A DNA stretch of 64,000 nucleotides, taken from the NCBI GenBank assembly GCA_029261155.1, contig JAJDBW010000021.1, positions 1 through 64,000 of the forward strand, given 5' to 3'. Source of the stretch: Nitrospirota bacterium (lineage in GTDB: Bacteria > Nitrospirota > Nitrospiria > SBBL01 > JAADHI01). A program made the position numbers and the translations under genes. The notes below the pieces were generated by a model. It was given only the letters and a program-made list of their open reading frames with translations, made no database searches and was not told where the DNA came from. The stretch's first letter is position 1. Each line of letters opens with the position of its first letter. Positions 38,660-47,402 of this stretch are shown here, in pieces.

Positions 38660-41125
38660 TTATGTTTTTTGATTGATGTTTGGGTTTGGCGGGGACGCGT
38701 GTGGTGCCACTGCAGTGGCTTTCGAGAGATTGGAGATGGCGTCGATTACTTCATCGACCGATTTATAACGGAGTGCTTTTTTCTTTTCAATGCATTTTAG
38801 AACGATTTTTTCGAGTGCGGGGGGGACCTTGGGGTTAATAGACCTCAGAGGACTCGGATAGGAGTGGAGATGTTGATAGTAAATGTCGCCTTTGGAAAAA
38901 GGCGGCTTCCCGGTTAACATTCGATAAAAACTACAGCCGAGGGAATAGATGTCTGAAAGTTTATCGACTTGTTCGCCAACGATTTGTTCCGGAGACATAT
39001 AGAGGGGAGTGCCTTTGACGGAAGTTCTCTCATCCATTGCGTCAGTCAAGCGCTTGGCCAAACCGAAATCCATGATCTTGACCGTCCGGTCGCGTAGCAG
39101 CATGACATTGGACGGTTTCAGATCGCGATGGATGACATTCCTTTGGTGCGCATAGGCGACGCCGCGGCAGACCGATTTCATAATCTCAATCAATTCACTA
39201 AGTGACGCTTTGTAGCGTTCTTGATATTGTTTTAAGGTGATGCCATCGACATATTCCATGGTGATATAGATGTCTTCTCCATTTTTCCCCGTATCGAAGA
39301 TGGTCACTAAATTAGGATGGTTGAGTGCGGCGGCGATCTGGGCTTCTTGCAGAAAATTTTTCAGCACAGCCGGATTTTCTTTTATGGCGTCGGGGAGAAT
39401 TTTGTAGGCGACAATGCGTTTCAGCACAATGTCTTCGGCCTGAAATACAACGCCCATCCCCCCTTGGCCGATTTTTTTGATCATCTTATAACGGGAAGCC
39501 TGTGTTCCATTTGTGGCTTGAGACTGCTGTTCGAAGACCTGTTTGGATTCAGAATGATTCAAGGCTTTTTTGACTTCGGCCAAGGCCTTTTTAAGGAGAT
39601 CTCTTCGATCTTTGACATCTTTGTAGGCGTAATCTTTTTTTAAGATCGCATCATACAATTTTTCTGATTTTTCGAATTCTTTCCCCAGTTCGTAAAGAAC
39701 GCCAAGCCGGTAATAGATTTCAATGTTTTTAGACGATACCGGTTCTTCTGAGACCACTTTTCGATAACAATCTTTTGCCGCGGGCAGCATCTTACGCTGC
39801 GTGAGCAGTTCACCCAGGAGTAGGGATGCCGGATAGTAATGAGACACATCTTTTCCTACGCGTTGGAGATAGGAGATACAACGGTCGAGATCACCATGAT
39901 TTTTAAAAAAGAGTGCCGCTTCATAGTAGTTTCCGAGCAAGTCTTGCATTTGTGCGGCGCGGTCGAATTGCTTTAAGTTGACGTAAAGATCGGAGGCTTC
40001 CATTAAACGGCCGCTTCGCTCTAGTGCGCGCGCTGCCGAGGAAAGATCTTCCGAGGCCAGGAATAAATCGGCGCTACGGTGATAATCCCCCGCTTGTTCA
40101 TACATTTCGCCGGCCTTCTTTTTTTCTCCCGCTTCTTCGTACATCTCTGCAGCTTCAACCCAAGATTCTCCTTCTTCGAAGGCCTTTGCTGCGGAAAGGG
40201 AATCGCCTGTTTCTTGGTGTTGCTTGGCCATAATCCAATGGCTTTGTTTTTCGTCTCCCATGGCCTCGAAAAGCTTGGCGGCCTTTTCATAGGACTTGGC
40301 AGAAAGATAAAACTGCGCCGCTTTTTCTATTTCTCCCGCTTGAACAGCGGCTTCTGCCGCTTGATTCGGGTAGCCGGCTTCAGAATAGATTTCCATTGCC
40401 TTTTTGAATTCGCCAATTTTCATATATAAGGCGCCGCCTTCAATAGCGGCTTGTTTGATTTGTTTTACTTTCTCGGGAGAGACGTTAGAGGAGACAAGCT
40501 TTTGTTTCATGAAATAGGAATGATATTTTTCCGCCGCTTTTTCGTAGTCTTTAGAGCGTTTGTAGAGTTCGGCGGCTTTGAAAAGTCGACCGAATTTTTC
40601 GAATTGAATTGCAGCTTGTTTAAATTCACGTCCCTTTTCGTACATTTCGGCCGCAAGGAGATTTTTGTTGCAGGACAGATAACATTCCGCAGCGCGAAGA
40701 TATCCCCCCCCGCGTTGATACATGATGGCCGCTTTTTCGGTCTCTCCGGAAATTTTATAAAATTGTGCGGCGTCATCCCATTGTTTCATGATCTCATACA
40801 CACGGCCCACCTGCTGAAAGGCGCGGGCCTGTTTATATGCTTCGATCGCTTGGTTGTAATCGCCCGCCTTTTCGAAAAGCTCTCCGGCAAGATAAGGGTC
40901 TTGTGATTTGGCTGCTTGCTCGGCCGCAGCCGACGGGTCGAATTGTCGTTCGCCCCGCATGGCGGAATAGCGTTTAAAGAGAGACAAACCCCAAAAAACC
41001 AAGACACCGAGTAAGGCATAGCCGATCCAGCCGGCCGTGGAGACCTTGGAGAGGTAGGGTTGAATTAAGTTCGTCCCCTTTTGGAGGAGTGCGCCGAGAT
41101 CGTTTTGCATGGTAGAGGGGTTCAT
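38660..41125 (-). CDS. Membrane-anchored TPR-array Ser/Thr protein kinase
   Basis: An 821-residue protein with an inverted domain order. A membrane segment (IGYALLGVLVFWGLSLF, about 34-51) is followed by a long TPR/Sel1-like array (about 75-520) rich in YxxAAExY and AxLYE-type helices, and a Hanks-type kinase domain at the C-terminus (about 545-810). Kinase motifs: GQGGMGVVFQAED, VAYKIL (Lys of VAVK), HRDLKPSNVML, DFGLAKR, and GTPLYMSPEQ. All catalytic residues are present. It overlaps the FHA gene by 4 bases (ATGA), so the FHA protein is its probable phosphopeptide-reading partner or substrate. The signal sensed is unknown. Confidence 0.9.
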   Translation of the reverse strand: MNPSTMQNDLGALLQKGTNLIQPYLSKVSTAGWIGYALLGVLVFWGLSLFKRYSAMRGERQFDPSAAAEQAAKSQDPYLAGELFEKAGDYNQAIEAYKQARAFQQVGRVYEIMKQWDDAAQFYKISGETEKAAIMYQRGGGYLRAAECYLSCNKNLLAAEMYEKGREFKQAAIQFEKFGRLFKAAELYKRSKDYEKAAEKYHSYFMKQKLVSSNVSPEKVKQIKQAAIEGGALYMKIGEFKKAMEIYSEAGYPNQAAEAAVQAGEIEKAAQFYLSAKSYEKAAKLFEAMGDEKQSHWIMAKQHQETGDSLSAAKAFEEGESWVEAAEMYEEAGEKKKAGEMYEQAGDYHRSADLFLASEDLSSAARALERSGRLMEASDLYVNLKQFDRAAQMQDLLGNYYEAALFFKNHGDLDRCISYLQRVGKDVSHYYPASLLLGELLTQRKMLPAAKDCYRKVVSEEPVSSKNIEIYYRLGVLYELGKEFEKSEKLYDAILKKDYAYKDVKDRRDLLKKALAEVKKALNHSESKQVFEQQSQATNGTQASRYKMIKKIGQGGMGVVFQAEDIVLKRIVAYKILPDAIKENPAVLKNFLQEAQIAAALNHPNLVTIFDTGKNGEDIYITMEYVDGITLKQYQERYKASLSELIEIMKSVCRGVAYAHQRNVIHRDLKPSNVMLLRDRTVKIMDFGLAKRLTDAMDERTSVKGTPLYMSPEQIVGEQVDKLSDIYSLGCSFYRMLTGKPPFSKGDIYYQHLHSYPSPLRSINPKVPPALEKIVLKCIEKKKALRYKSVDEVIDAISNLSKATAVAPHASPPNPNINQKT

Positions 41126-42123
41126 GAGCGAAGTACCACTTTAATGGTGGTGTCTCCTAGGCGGATGGTGTCCTTGTCCGATACTTTTTGCCGAGTTACT
41201 CTTTCACCATTGACGAAGAGGCCGTTTGTACTTTTTTGATCCACAACGATGAGCGTGCCTTCAGATTGTTCTAAATCGGCATGATGGCGTGAAACTTGTG
41301 GATCGCTGAGTCGAATATCGCCCATACCCCGACCGATCGTAGCCCGTTTTTGAACCAGATCGATGATCGTTCCAGCTTGATCTCCGCTAAGAAATTCGAT
41401 TGCCCATTGTCCATGCTCTGCTTCAACCTCGTCTTCGACGATTTGATCTTCCGCGTCGCTCCAAAGTTCGATATCGGAGGGTGTAATGGAAGCAATCTGT
41501 TCCTCTGCAGCGTCTTGATCTTCTGCTGGAGAGACCGTGATTTCTTGGTAGAGTGCGATTTGAGCCGGCGGGGCCTTTGAAAAATCGGTAAAGGTGATAA
41601 AGGCGTCCTTTAGATCTCCGCTTTTGTTCTTTGTATTCGCTTCGAAGTAGCCGTCGCAGAGCGTCCCTTCTCTAAAATAAAAGAGGTTAAGCTGATGCTC
41701 CTTCATCAAACTCAAGACAGCATCCTTTTTATCCCGATTGATGTTGCCCAAAAGACGGTCGTTATCGATCATATCGCTCGACACGACAGCGGTGGGCTGG
41801 CTTTGAGCCAGGACAAGCAAGGCTTTAAAGAGGACCGGACTAATCAGATAAAGGCTTAAAACCCCATAGGAATGGGACATTTCAGCAAAGTAGTCTGAAA
41901 AAGAAACCCGCTTGAATCCATTTCCATCGAGCTTGTAGGCCGCATAAAGCGCACTCTGGAAGATAAAGAGAATCGTTGGGCGATCCTCTCCTTCTAGAAG
42001 CAGTACGGCCGTCGAAATTTCCCCCTTGCGCTTGAGATTTCCAAGCAGCGGTTCGACTGAATCGTGGGGATCGAGATTGGCGGAATAGGCCTTTTTTTGG
42101 CTGGTAATCAACTCTTTTAACAC
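41122..42123 (-). CDS. FHA-domain protein
   Basis: A 333-residue protein that starts with GTG (MLKELITSQKKAYSAN). The N-terminal 240 residues form an unrecognised domain (TAVLLLEGEDRPTILFIFQ, LFYFREGTLCDGYFEANTKN) that looks like a two-part sensing or binding module. The C-terminal forkhead-associated domain (about 258-333) binds phosphothreonine peptides: ATIGRGMGDIRLSDPQVSRHHADLE, the Asn in STNGLFVNG and DTIRLGDTTIKV. The start codon lies in a 16-bp palindrome. It is the first gene of a two-gene unit with the TPR-kinase. Confidence 0.82.
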   Translation of the reverse strand: MLKELITSQKKAYSANLDPHDSVEPLLGNLKRKGEISTAVLLLEGEDRPTILFIFQSALYAAYKLDGNGFKRVSFSDYFAEMSHSYGVLSLYLISPVLFKALLVLAQSQPTAVVSSDMIDNDRLLGNINRDKKDAVLSLMKEHQLNLFYFREGTLCDGYFEANTKNKSGDLKDAFITFTDFSKAPPAQIALYQEITVSPAEDQDAAEEQIASITPSDIELWSDAEDQIVEDEVEAEHGQWAIEFLSGDQAGTIIDLVQKRATIGRGMGDIRLSDPQVSRHHADLEQSEGTLIVVDQKSTNGLFVNGERVTRQKVSDKDTIRLGDTTIKVVLRS

Positions 42124-42131
42124 ATGTTAAA
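42116..42131. promoter_or_regulatory. 16-bp palindrome over the FHA gene start codon
   Basis: TTTAACA-CA-TGTTAAA is an inverted repeat with 7-bp perfect arms that covers the GTG start. It could be an operator or a small RNA hairpin at the start codon. Confidence 0.4.
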
Positions 42132-42379
42132 GTTTATTTTATAAGGGGAATCTTGTCAAACTGTGTTCCTCGGTATGGCTTTGAAAAAAGAGCTAAAATT
42201 CAAGGCGTTTCGCTTCGAATCCTCGCTCGCGATGTAGAGGGATGATAAAAAATATCGTAACATCAATCGCCGGAAGCTCTGATCTTCCGATTTTAGACGT
42301 GTATATTAGAGGAAAGTATTATATTTCAAAGGGTTAGGTATTGTAAGGGTGTTTGAATAAGCGAATATGAATTTCTTAT

Positions 42380-42856
42380 TTATTGTGGGCTTGTTTGGGA
42401 GGAGCTGGAGTCATGATGTTGTTGTGCGTTTAGGGTGCGTGTGGCCTTTTCTAGGATAGAGCGTTCGCTGCTGTGTGCGAGCATTCCCAGGGCCTCTTGG
42501 ATGCAGACCCATCGTGCTTCTTCTACTTCGCCGTCGTGGTCTTCGGTATTTCCGTTTAAGTACTTGAGCAGATAAAAATGGACCGTTTTGAAGATTTTCG
42601 ACGCTTCCTGCCTAGAATAAAACCAGTATTGAATGCGGCCAATCTTTTCAAGGATATGGCCGTTAGTGCCTGTCTCTTCGCGTACTTCCCTTAATGCCGT
42701 TTCTTGGAGCGATTCGCCTTCTTCAACCGATCCTTTTGGAAGGCACCAGATCAACCGCCCTTTTAAATTAAGGTGAGAGATCAAGATGACTTGAAGACGC
42801 CCCTCTTTCTCGTCGAAAACGACGCCCCCGGAAGAGGTATGTTTCCTGGTCTTCAT
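42380..42856 (-). CDS. Nudix hydrolase
   Basis: A 158-residue Nudix-fold pyrophosphohydrolase. The Nudix box GX5EX7REUXEEXGU is read as GSVEEGESLQETALREVREETGT within ILISHLNLKGRLIWCLPKGS. The LPKGSVEEGE form is that of diadenosine polyphosphate or RNA-cap-type hydrolases (RppH/Ap4A-like). It starts MKTRKHTSSGGVVFDE and is the only gene in its unit; the 250 bases after it are AT-rich. Substrate not determined. Confidence 0.9.
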   Translation of the reverse strand: MKTRKHTSSGGVVFDEKEGRLQVILISHLNLKGRLIWCLPKGSVEEGESLQETALREVREETGTNGHILEKIGRIQYWFYSRQEASKIFKTVHFYLLKYLNGNTEDHDGEVEEARWVCIQEALGMLAHSSERSILEKATRTLNAQQHHDSSSSQTSPQ

Positions 42857-43204
42857 CTCATTTAATCCAGTCGGTTTAATTGGCTGTCTTCGAAAGGATA
42901 AGCCGGTATTTTTTTGAACTGCAACTTCAAATCATCTAGGACTTGTCCAAAACCGATACATCCTTACTCCAATTTTTGAACTGTCCAATCTTCATGAAGT
43001 CTCGCGCATTGAACAATTTAAATCTCAATTTTGTCTTTCCACGCCGCTCAAATCATCCGGGTATCAAAGATGTCTAAATAACTTCGAACTTAAGGTCTTC
43101 GAAATAGTAACATTTACACGAAAATATTAATAGCCTTTTGAGAAGCATTTTGTAAGATCAACTCAAATACGTCTGCCCATTTTTATTACAAGCCAAGCCC
43201 AGAT
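42857..43204. other. 348-bp intergenic region
   Basis: AT-rich, with no open frame of interest and no terminator seen. Two copies of a short direct repeat, TTTTTGAACTG, occur at about 42912 and 42975. It probably holds the promoter of the Nudix gene. Confidence 0.5.
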
Positions 43205-44272
43205 TTAGTCAGAAGGAGGAAGTTTTATCAGTTTATTTCTCAGAAAAAAGTCCGCCAGAATAAGCGCCATCATAGCTTCCGCGATGGGAACGGCCCGAAT
43301 GCCAACACAGGGGTCGTGCCGTCCTTTGGTGACGATGGTGGCGGGTTGGTTATATATATCGACAGTGTCTTGGGGTATCGCAATAGATGAGGTCGGCTTT
43401 AACGCGAGTCGTACCACGATTTCGTCACCATTCGAAATGCCCCCCAGAATCCCGCCGGCATTGTTGGAACGAAAACCCGTGGGGGTGATGGGATCACAGT
43501 TTTCGCTTCCGCTCATTTCAACGACACGGAAGCCTGCGCCGATTTCGACCCCTTTGACGGCATTGATGGACATCATCCCGCCAGCCAGGACGGCATCAAG
43601 CTTATCAAAGACGGGTTCTCCCAGACCGGGAGGTGTGCCCTTGGCCACAACCTCGACCATTGCCCCGATGGAGTTACGATCTGCCTGGGCCTTGCGGATG
43701 ACCGCTTCCATTTCGGCCACGGCATCGGGGTCCGGGCAGAAAAGAGGATTCCGAGAAATTTCGGCCTTGTCGATCTTGTTCACCTTAACGCCCCCGACTT
43801 GGACGACGTACGCGACGATTTCTATGCCTTCCTGGGCGAGCAGCTTTCGGGCGATGGCTCCGGCCGCAACCCGTGCAAGGGTTTCCCGTGCGGATGCACG
43901 TCCACCACCTCTGTAATCTCTGAAACCGTATTTCTTGAAATAGGTGAAATCGGCATGGCCCGGACGGAAGAGATCTTTGATCGCATCGTAATCTTTTGAT
44001 TTTTGATCTTCGTTAAACACGACAAAGGCGATGGGGGTGCCCGTGCTTTTTCCTTCGAAGACTCCGGAAAGGATTTGTACGGTATCGGATTCTTTTCGTT
44101 GTGTCGTTAGGCGGTGCTGACCGGGTTTCCGGCGATCAAGGTCGACTTGGAGGTCTTTTTCTGAAAGCGCCAGGCCCGCAGGACAGCCGTCAACAATGCC
44201 TCCGAGGGCAATGCCGTGGCTTTCTCCAAAAGTGGTCAGACGAAAGACTTGTCCGAATGTATTGCCTGCCAT
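43205..44272 (-). CDS. aroC: Chorismate synthase
   Basis: A 355-residue enzyme making chorismate from 5-enolpyruvylshikimate 3-phosphate, with reduced FMN as cofactor. Family signatures: [69 protein letters not shown], and the C-terminal [19 protein letters not shown]. Length is usual (about 355). It starts MAGNTFG at 44272; the gene lies 56 bases after the thioredoxin-like gene on the same strand. Confidence 0.95.
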   Translation of the reverse strand: MAGNTFGQVFRLTTFGESHGIALGGIVDGCPAGLALSEKDLQVDLDRRKPGQHRLTTQRKESDTVQILSGVFEGKSTGTPIAFVVFNEDQKSKDYDAIKDLFRPGHADFTYFKKYGFRDYRGGGRASARETLARVAAGAIARKLLAQEGIEIVAYVVQVGGVKVNKIDKAEISRNPLFCPDPDAVAEMEAVIRKAQADRNSIGAMVEVVAKGTPPGLGEPVFDKLDAVLAGGMMSINAVKGVEIGAGFRVVEMSGSENCDPITPTGFRSNNAGGILGGISNGDEIVVRLALKPTSSIAIPQDTVDIYNQPATIVTKGRHDPCVGIRAVPIAEAMMALILADFFLRNKLIKLPPSD

Positions 44273-44328
44273 AAAATACCGTTTTGAAGTACCTTATAAA
44301 TAGAACGGCAATAAAAAGAAGTGCCGAT

Positions 44329-44874
44329 TTAAATTTGTGCCCATTTAATCGTGCATCCGACGGCATGGGTTTCTTCATTCTTGATGGCTTGGTTCGAAAG
44401 AAGGGCCTCGATGGCCTTTCGGAAATCGTGCGTACGGGCCTTGCTGGCCTCTTTCCAGTTGTCGTCGATTCTTCCGGTATAGCGTAGGCGTCGGCCTTGA
44501 TCGAATAAAAAAACCTCGGGTGTATAGTGCGCACCGTAGGCATTGGCGACGGCTTGATCATCGTCTCTGAGGTAAGGAAAGTTATAGCCTTGTTCTTTTG
44601 CGCGAAGAATCATGTTGTCTAAGTTGTCTTCCGGATAGTTCTTTGTCTCGTTGGCATTGATGGCAAGCAGCGCGACACCTTTTTCCATAAAATCCGCTTG
44701 TATTGTAATCAAGCGGTCCTCATAGGCCTGAACATAGGGACAGTGGTTGCAGGTAAACAGGACCGCAAGCACTTTTTTTTCGCTAAAATTGTTTAGGGAA
44801 TAGGTCTGTCCATCGACCCCTGGAAGTTGGAAGTCGGGGGCCAATACGCCAATCGGCAAACGGCTTGAATCCAT
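44329..44874 (-). CDS. Thioredoxin-fold protein (AhpC/TSA-like)
   Basis: A 181-residue protein of the thioredoxin fold: GVLAPDFQLPGVDGQTYSLNNF, then VLFTCNHCPYVQAYEDRL with a CxxC (CNHC) active site, ALLAINANETKNYPEDNLDNM, and YTPEVFLFDQGRRLRYTGRID. This is a cytoplasmic peroxiredoxin/thioredoxin-like family often named thioredoxin-family protein; its reductant is unknown. No signal peptide. Eleven bases separate it from the FmdE-like gene, so both are cotranscribed. Confidence 0.85.
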   Translation of the reverse strand: MDSSRLPIGVLAPDFQLPGVDGQTYSLNNFSEKKVLAVLFTCNHCPYVQAYEDRLITIQADFMEKGVALLAINANETKNYPEDNLDNMILRAKEQGYNFPYLRDDDQAVANAYGAHYTPEVFLFDQGRRLRYTGRIDDNWKEASKARTHDFRKAIEALLSNQAIKNEETHAVGCTIKWAQI

Positions 44875-44885
44875 GCGTCACTCTC

Positions 44886-45479
44886 TTAAGCGGGTATTGT
44901 TCCTAAGCACTCCGTGCAAAGTCGCTTGCCTCCCTTGTCTTTCAAGAGGGCGATGTCGACATGCTCATGGCATTGATCACAAGGCTCGGCTTGGTATTTC
45001 CCGGATTTTGGGGGCGGAGGAAGTGAAACTTCCGAGATTGAAAAAAGCGCCGAATCTGGTGCCGCTAATATCGCATCGATAATTTCTTCTGTCTTTTTCT
45101 GGAGCGCGGCTTTGGCTTCGGGGCTGGCATCCGGCCGCTTTGTCTCCTTTCGGAGTGCTCGGAGCTGGCTGTGATCAAAGGTGTCCCAATACTTACAATA
45201 GGCCCGGACTGCTGTTCCCGTTGCTGTATTTTGAAGGATGTAGACGGGTTTACCGATATGCGTCAAAATGAGATTGCGTTTTCCAAAGGTGCAGCCTGTG
45301 ATTTCTTGAATCGCATCCACGGCGCAGGTTTCGTTTCCAACGAGGGCGACGACTTCTTTCATGTTTTTTAATTGATCGCCCATTTCGCTGACCAGGACTT
45401 TTGCCGCCCGATAGCCGATGGCGATATCCAGACAAAGATGTTGATGGAATGCGACCGCATCTTTAAACTCGCTGCCCAT
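44886..45479 (-). CDS. FmdE/FwdE-domain protein with zinc finger
   Basis: A 197-residue protein with an FmdE-type domain: FHQHLCLDIAIGYRAAKVL and NETCAVDAIQEITGCTFGKRNLI carry the Cys/His metal-binding residues, and a C-terminal zinc ribbon (CDQCHEHVDIALLKDKGGK ... CTEC). FmdE is named for subunit E of formylmethanofuran dehydrogenase, but in bacteria outside methane metabolism such proteins are thought to handle molybdenum/tungsten cofactors or metals; the role is not known. No other methanogenesis-type gene is in view. Confidence 0.82.
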   Translation of the reverse strand: MGSEFKDAVAFHQHLCLDIAIGYRAAKVLVSEMGDQLKNMKEVVALVGNETCAVDAIQEITGCTFGKRNLILTHIGKPVYILQNTATGTAVRAYCKYWDTFDHSQLRALRKETKRPDASPEAKAALQKKTEEIIDAILAAPDSALFSISEVSLPPPPKSGKYQAEPCDQCHEHVDIALLKDKGGKRLCTECLGTIPA

Positions 45480-45623
45480 GAATCCGATCCCCCTTTTTTT
45501 TGATCGATATTTGGATAGAACGGGGCTTATCTTATCACATCGTCCAAAAGAATGAAATCGCGCTTAGGGTGAAATTGGGATGAAAGGTTTTTAGAGGAGG
45601 ACTGAATATTTAATGGGACCGAA

Positions 45624-45652
45624 GCCCCCCTTGATTAGCAAGCAAGCGGGGC
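45624..45652 (-). terminator. Possible hairpin after the PilT-operon tail
   Basis: GCCCCGCTTG and CAAGGGGGGC (minus strand) pair around CTTGCTAAT immediately after the stop of the 149-residue gene. There is no T-run, so efficient Rho-independent termination is doubtful. Confidence 0.3.
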
Positions 45653-45653
45653 A

Positions 45654-46103
45654 TTAATCGTGAATGGAAAGGACAAGCTTCGGGTTTAAGTAGACGATGA
45701 CGTCATCCAGGAAAAGCCTAAAGAAACCGGACGTCGCGTTCGCATAATCCTTAACGCGCGTGCGCCCGTCGGGGAGGCTGATGTAGATCTCACCCCTAAT
45801 CTCCTCTCCCAGGATTGTTTTTACCGTTACGGTGTGTTTTTCTCCAAGCCGCATGAGGTCATCTTCTTCCTGCTGACTGTCAATTTTGGCTTGTAAAATA
45901 TGGCTTACGTTTAAAAGGACCACGCCCGTTTCGGTTTTTACCGGGATAAAGCGATCTCCTCGGCTCAAGAGGTCGTCCATTTTTTGAGCACCCAAGTGAT
46001 GTTCGTCGTACAAACTCAAATAGGTCTCTCCCTCAATCCAATTCCCATTGGACAGTTGAAATTTGGCGGTTCGCGCCCCCTTCTCGATTTTATTTTTACC
46101 CAT
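45654..46103 (-). CDS. Hypothetical protein with two similar halves, beside pilT
   Basis: A 149-residue protein that seems to contain an internal duplication: residues about 16-75 (IEGETYLSLYDE ... FIPVKTETGVVLLNVSHIL) and about 95-148 (IRGEIYISLPDG ... FFRLFLDDVIVYLNPKLVLSI) share the order 'I-x-GE-x-Y-x-SL ... F-x-x-(L/V)-x-(V/T)', each a small beta-rich module. No family is recognised. It overlaps pilT by 8 bases and is coupled to it, so a role in pilus retraction or twitching is suggested by position only. Confidence 0.7.
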   Translation of the reverse strand: MGKNKIEKGARTAKFQLSNGNWIEGETYLSLYDEHHLGAQKMDDLLSRGDRFIPVKTETGVVLLNVSHILQAKIDSQQEEDDLMRLGEKHTVTVKTILGEEIRGEIYISLPDGRTRVKDYANATSGFFRLFLDDVIVYLNPKLVLSIHD

Positions 46104-47166
46104 ATTTCACTGCCTGTTGCGGTATGGGAAAACGCTCCTTGCTCGTTGCGTACTTGTGGGCTTCCTCGACTGTCACTTTTTTTTCTGAAACCAAGGCTTG
46201 AAGAGCCTGGTCCATCTGCTGCATGCCGTCCTTCTTTCCCGTTTGAATCACCGAGGGAATTTGAAAGGTTTTGCCCTCTCGAATCAGGTTCGAGACCGCG
46301 TGCGTCACATAGAGAATCTCCAAGGCGGCGGCCCTTTTCCCGTCGATGGTTTTGAGGAGCTGTTGTGAGATGACCCCTTTTAAAGATTCGGCGAGCATGG
46401 CGCGAATCTGCTCTTGTTGATTGGTGGGAAACACATTGATGATTCGATCGACCGTCTTGGAGGCGCTACTGGTATGAAGCGTACCGAAAACAAGATGACC
46501 GGTTTCCGCCGCTGTAATGGCCAACTCGATGGTTTCGAGGTCACGCATTTCTCCCACCAAGATAATGTCGGGGTCTTCCCGAAGCGCTGCCTTCAGCGCT
46601 GAGGCGAAGCTTTGGGTATGACGACCGACCTCCCTTTGATTGACCAAACTTTGCTTACTGGGGTGAACAAACTCGATCGGATCTTCTACGGTGAGAATGT
46701 GTTCCTTTTGCGAAGCATTGATATAGTCGACCATGGCGGCGAGGGTTGTGGATTTCCCGCTCCCTGTCGGTCCGGTCACCAAAACCAGGCCCTTCTTTAA
46801 CTGACAAAAACGGAGAACGACATCAGGAAGGCCGAGATCTTTCACGCTCAGAATCTTTGTCGGGATCAAGCGAAAAACGGCTGAGATCCCTAATCTTCCG
46901 AAAAAAATATTTGCCCGAAAACGGCAAGCCAGTTCTAGGACTTCGTAAGCACAATCAAGGTCGTGGCTCGCTTCGAAACGTTTACGTTCGCTTTCGGTCA
47001 GCATGCCGTAGACCAGGGATTTGATCTGTTCATGTGTGAGCTTTTGTGCCATGAGCGGGACCAATTCCCCGCCCGCACGCATGAGCGGAGGGTTTTCGGG
47101 AGAAAGATGGAGGTCGGAGCCATTTTTATCTTTTAGCGCTTTAAAAAGCTTGTCGATTTGGGGCAT
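46096..47166 (-). CDS. pilT: Type IV pilus retraction ATPase PilT
   Basis: A 356-residue hexameric ATPase that depolymerises the type IV pilus. Motifs: N-terminal SDLHLSPENPPLMRAGGELV, Walker A GPTGSGKSTT, Asp box HILTVEDPIEFVH, Walker B DPDIILVGEMRDLETIELA and His box GHLVFGTLHTSSASKTVDRI. The C-terminal AIRNLIRE motif of PilT is present as HAVSNLIREGKTFQ. PilU is the closest alternative. It is followed at once by the 149-residue gene; no other pilus gene is in the window. Confidence 0.94.
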   Translation of the reverse strand: MPQIDKLFKALKDKNGSDLHLSPENPPLMRAGGELVPLMAQKLTHEQIKSLVYGMLTESERKRFEASHDLDCAYEVLELACRFRANIFFGRLGISAVFRLIPTKILSVKDLGLPDVVLRFCQLKKGLVLVTGPTGSGKSTTLAAMVDYINASQKEHILTVEDPIEFVHPSKQSLVNQREVGRHTQSFASALKAALREDPDIILVGEMRDLETIELAITAAETGHLVFGTLHTSSASKTVDRIINVFPTNQQEQIRAMLAESLKGVISQQLLKTIDGKRAAALEILYVTHAVSNLIREGKTFQIPSVIQTGKKDGMQQMDQALQALVSEKKVTVEEAHKYATSKERFPIPQQAVKYG

Positions 47167-47402
47167 TGCGGCGTCCTCGGTGTCTTTCTAGATACCCAGA
47201 AAGCATACCAGAAAACGGTCGATCCGCAAGGCGTGAAGAGAAACACAAGGGCTTTGGAATCGAGAAGCCGATATCGAGCGCGTTCATGCGCTTCGATCGC
47301 TTATTCGCTTGGGCGGTCTGGGAAAAAGCAGGGCTTTTCCGCGAGAAAAACGGAGGCATGCTTGGTGGTCATACAGGACTGAGTGTCTTTAGAAGATGAT
47401 CG

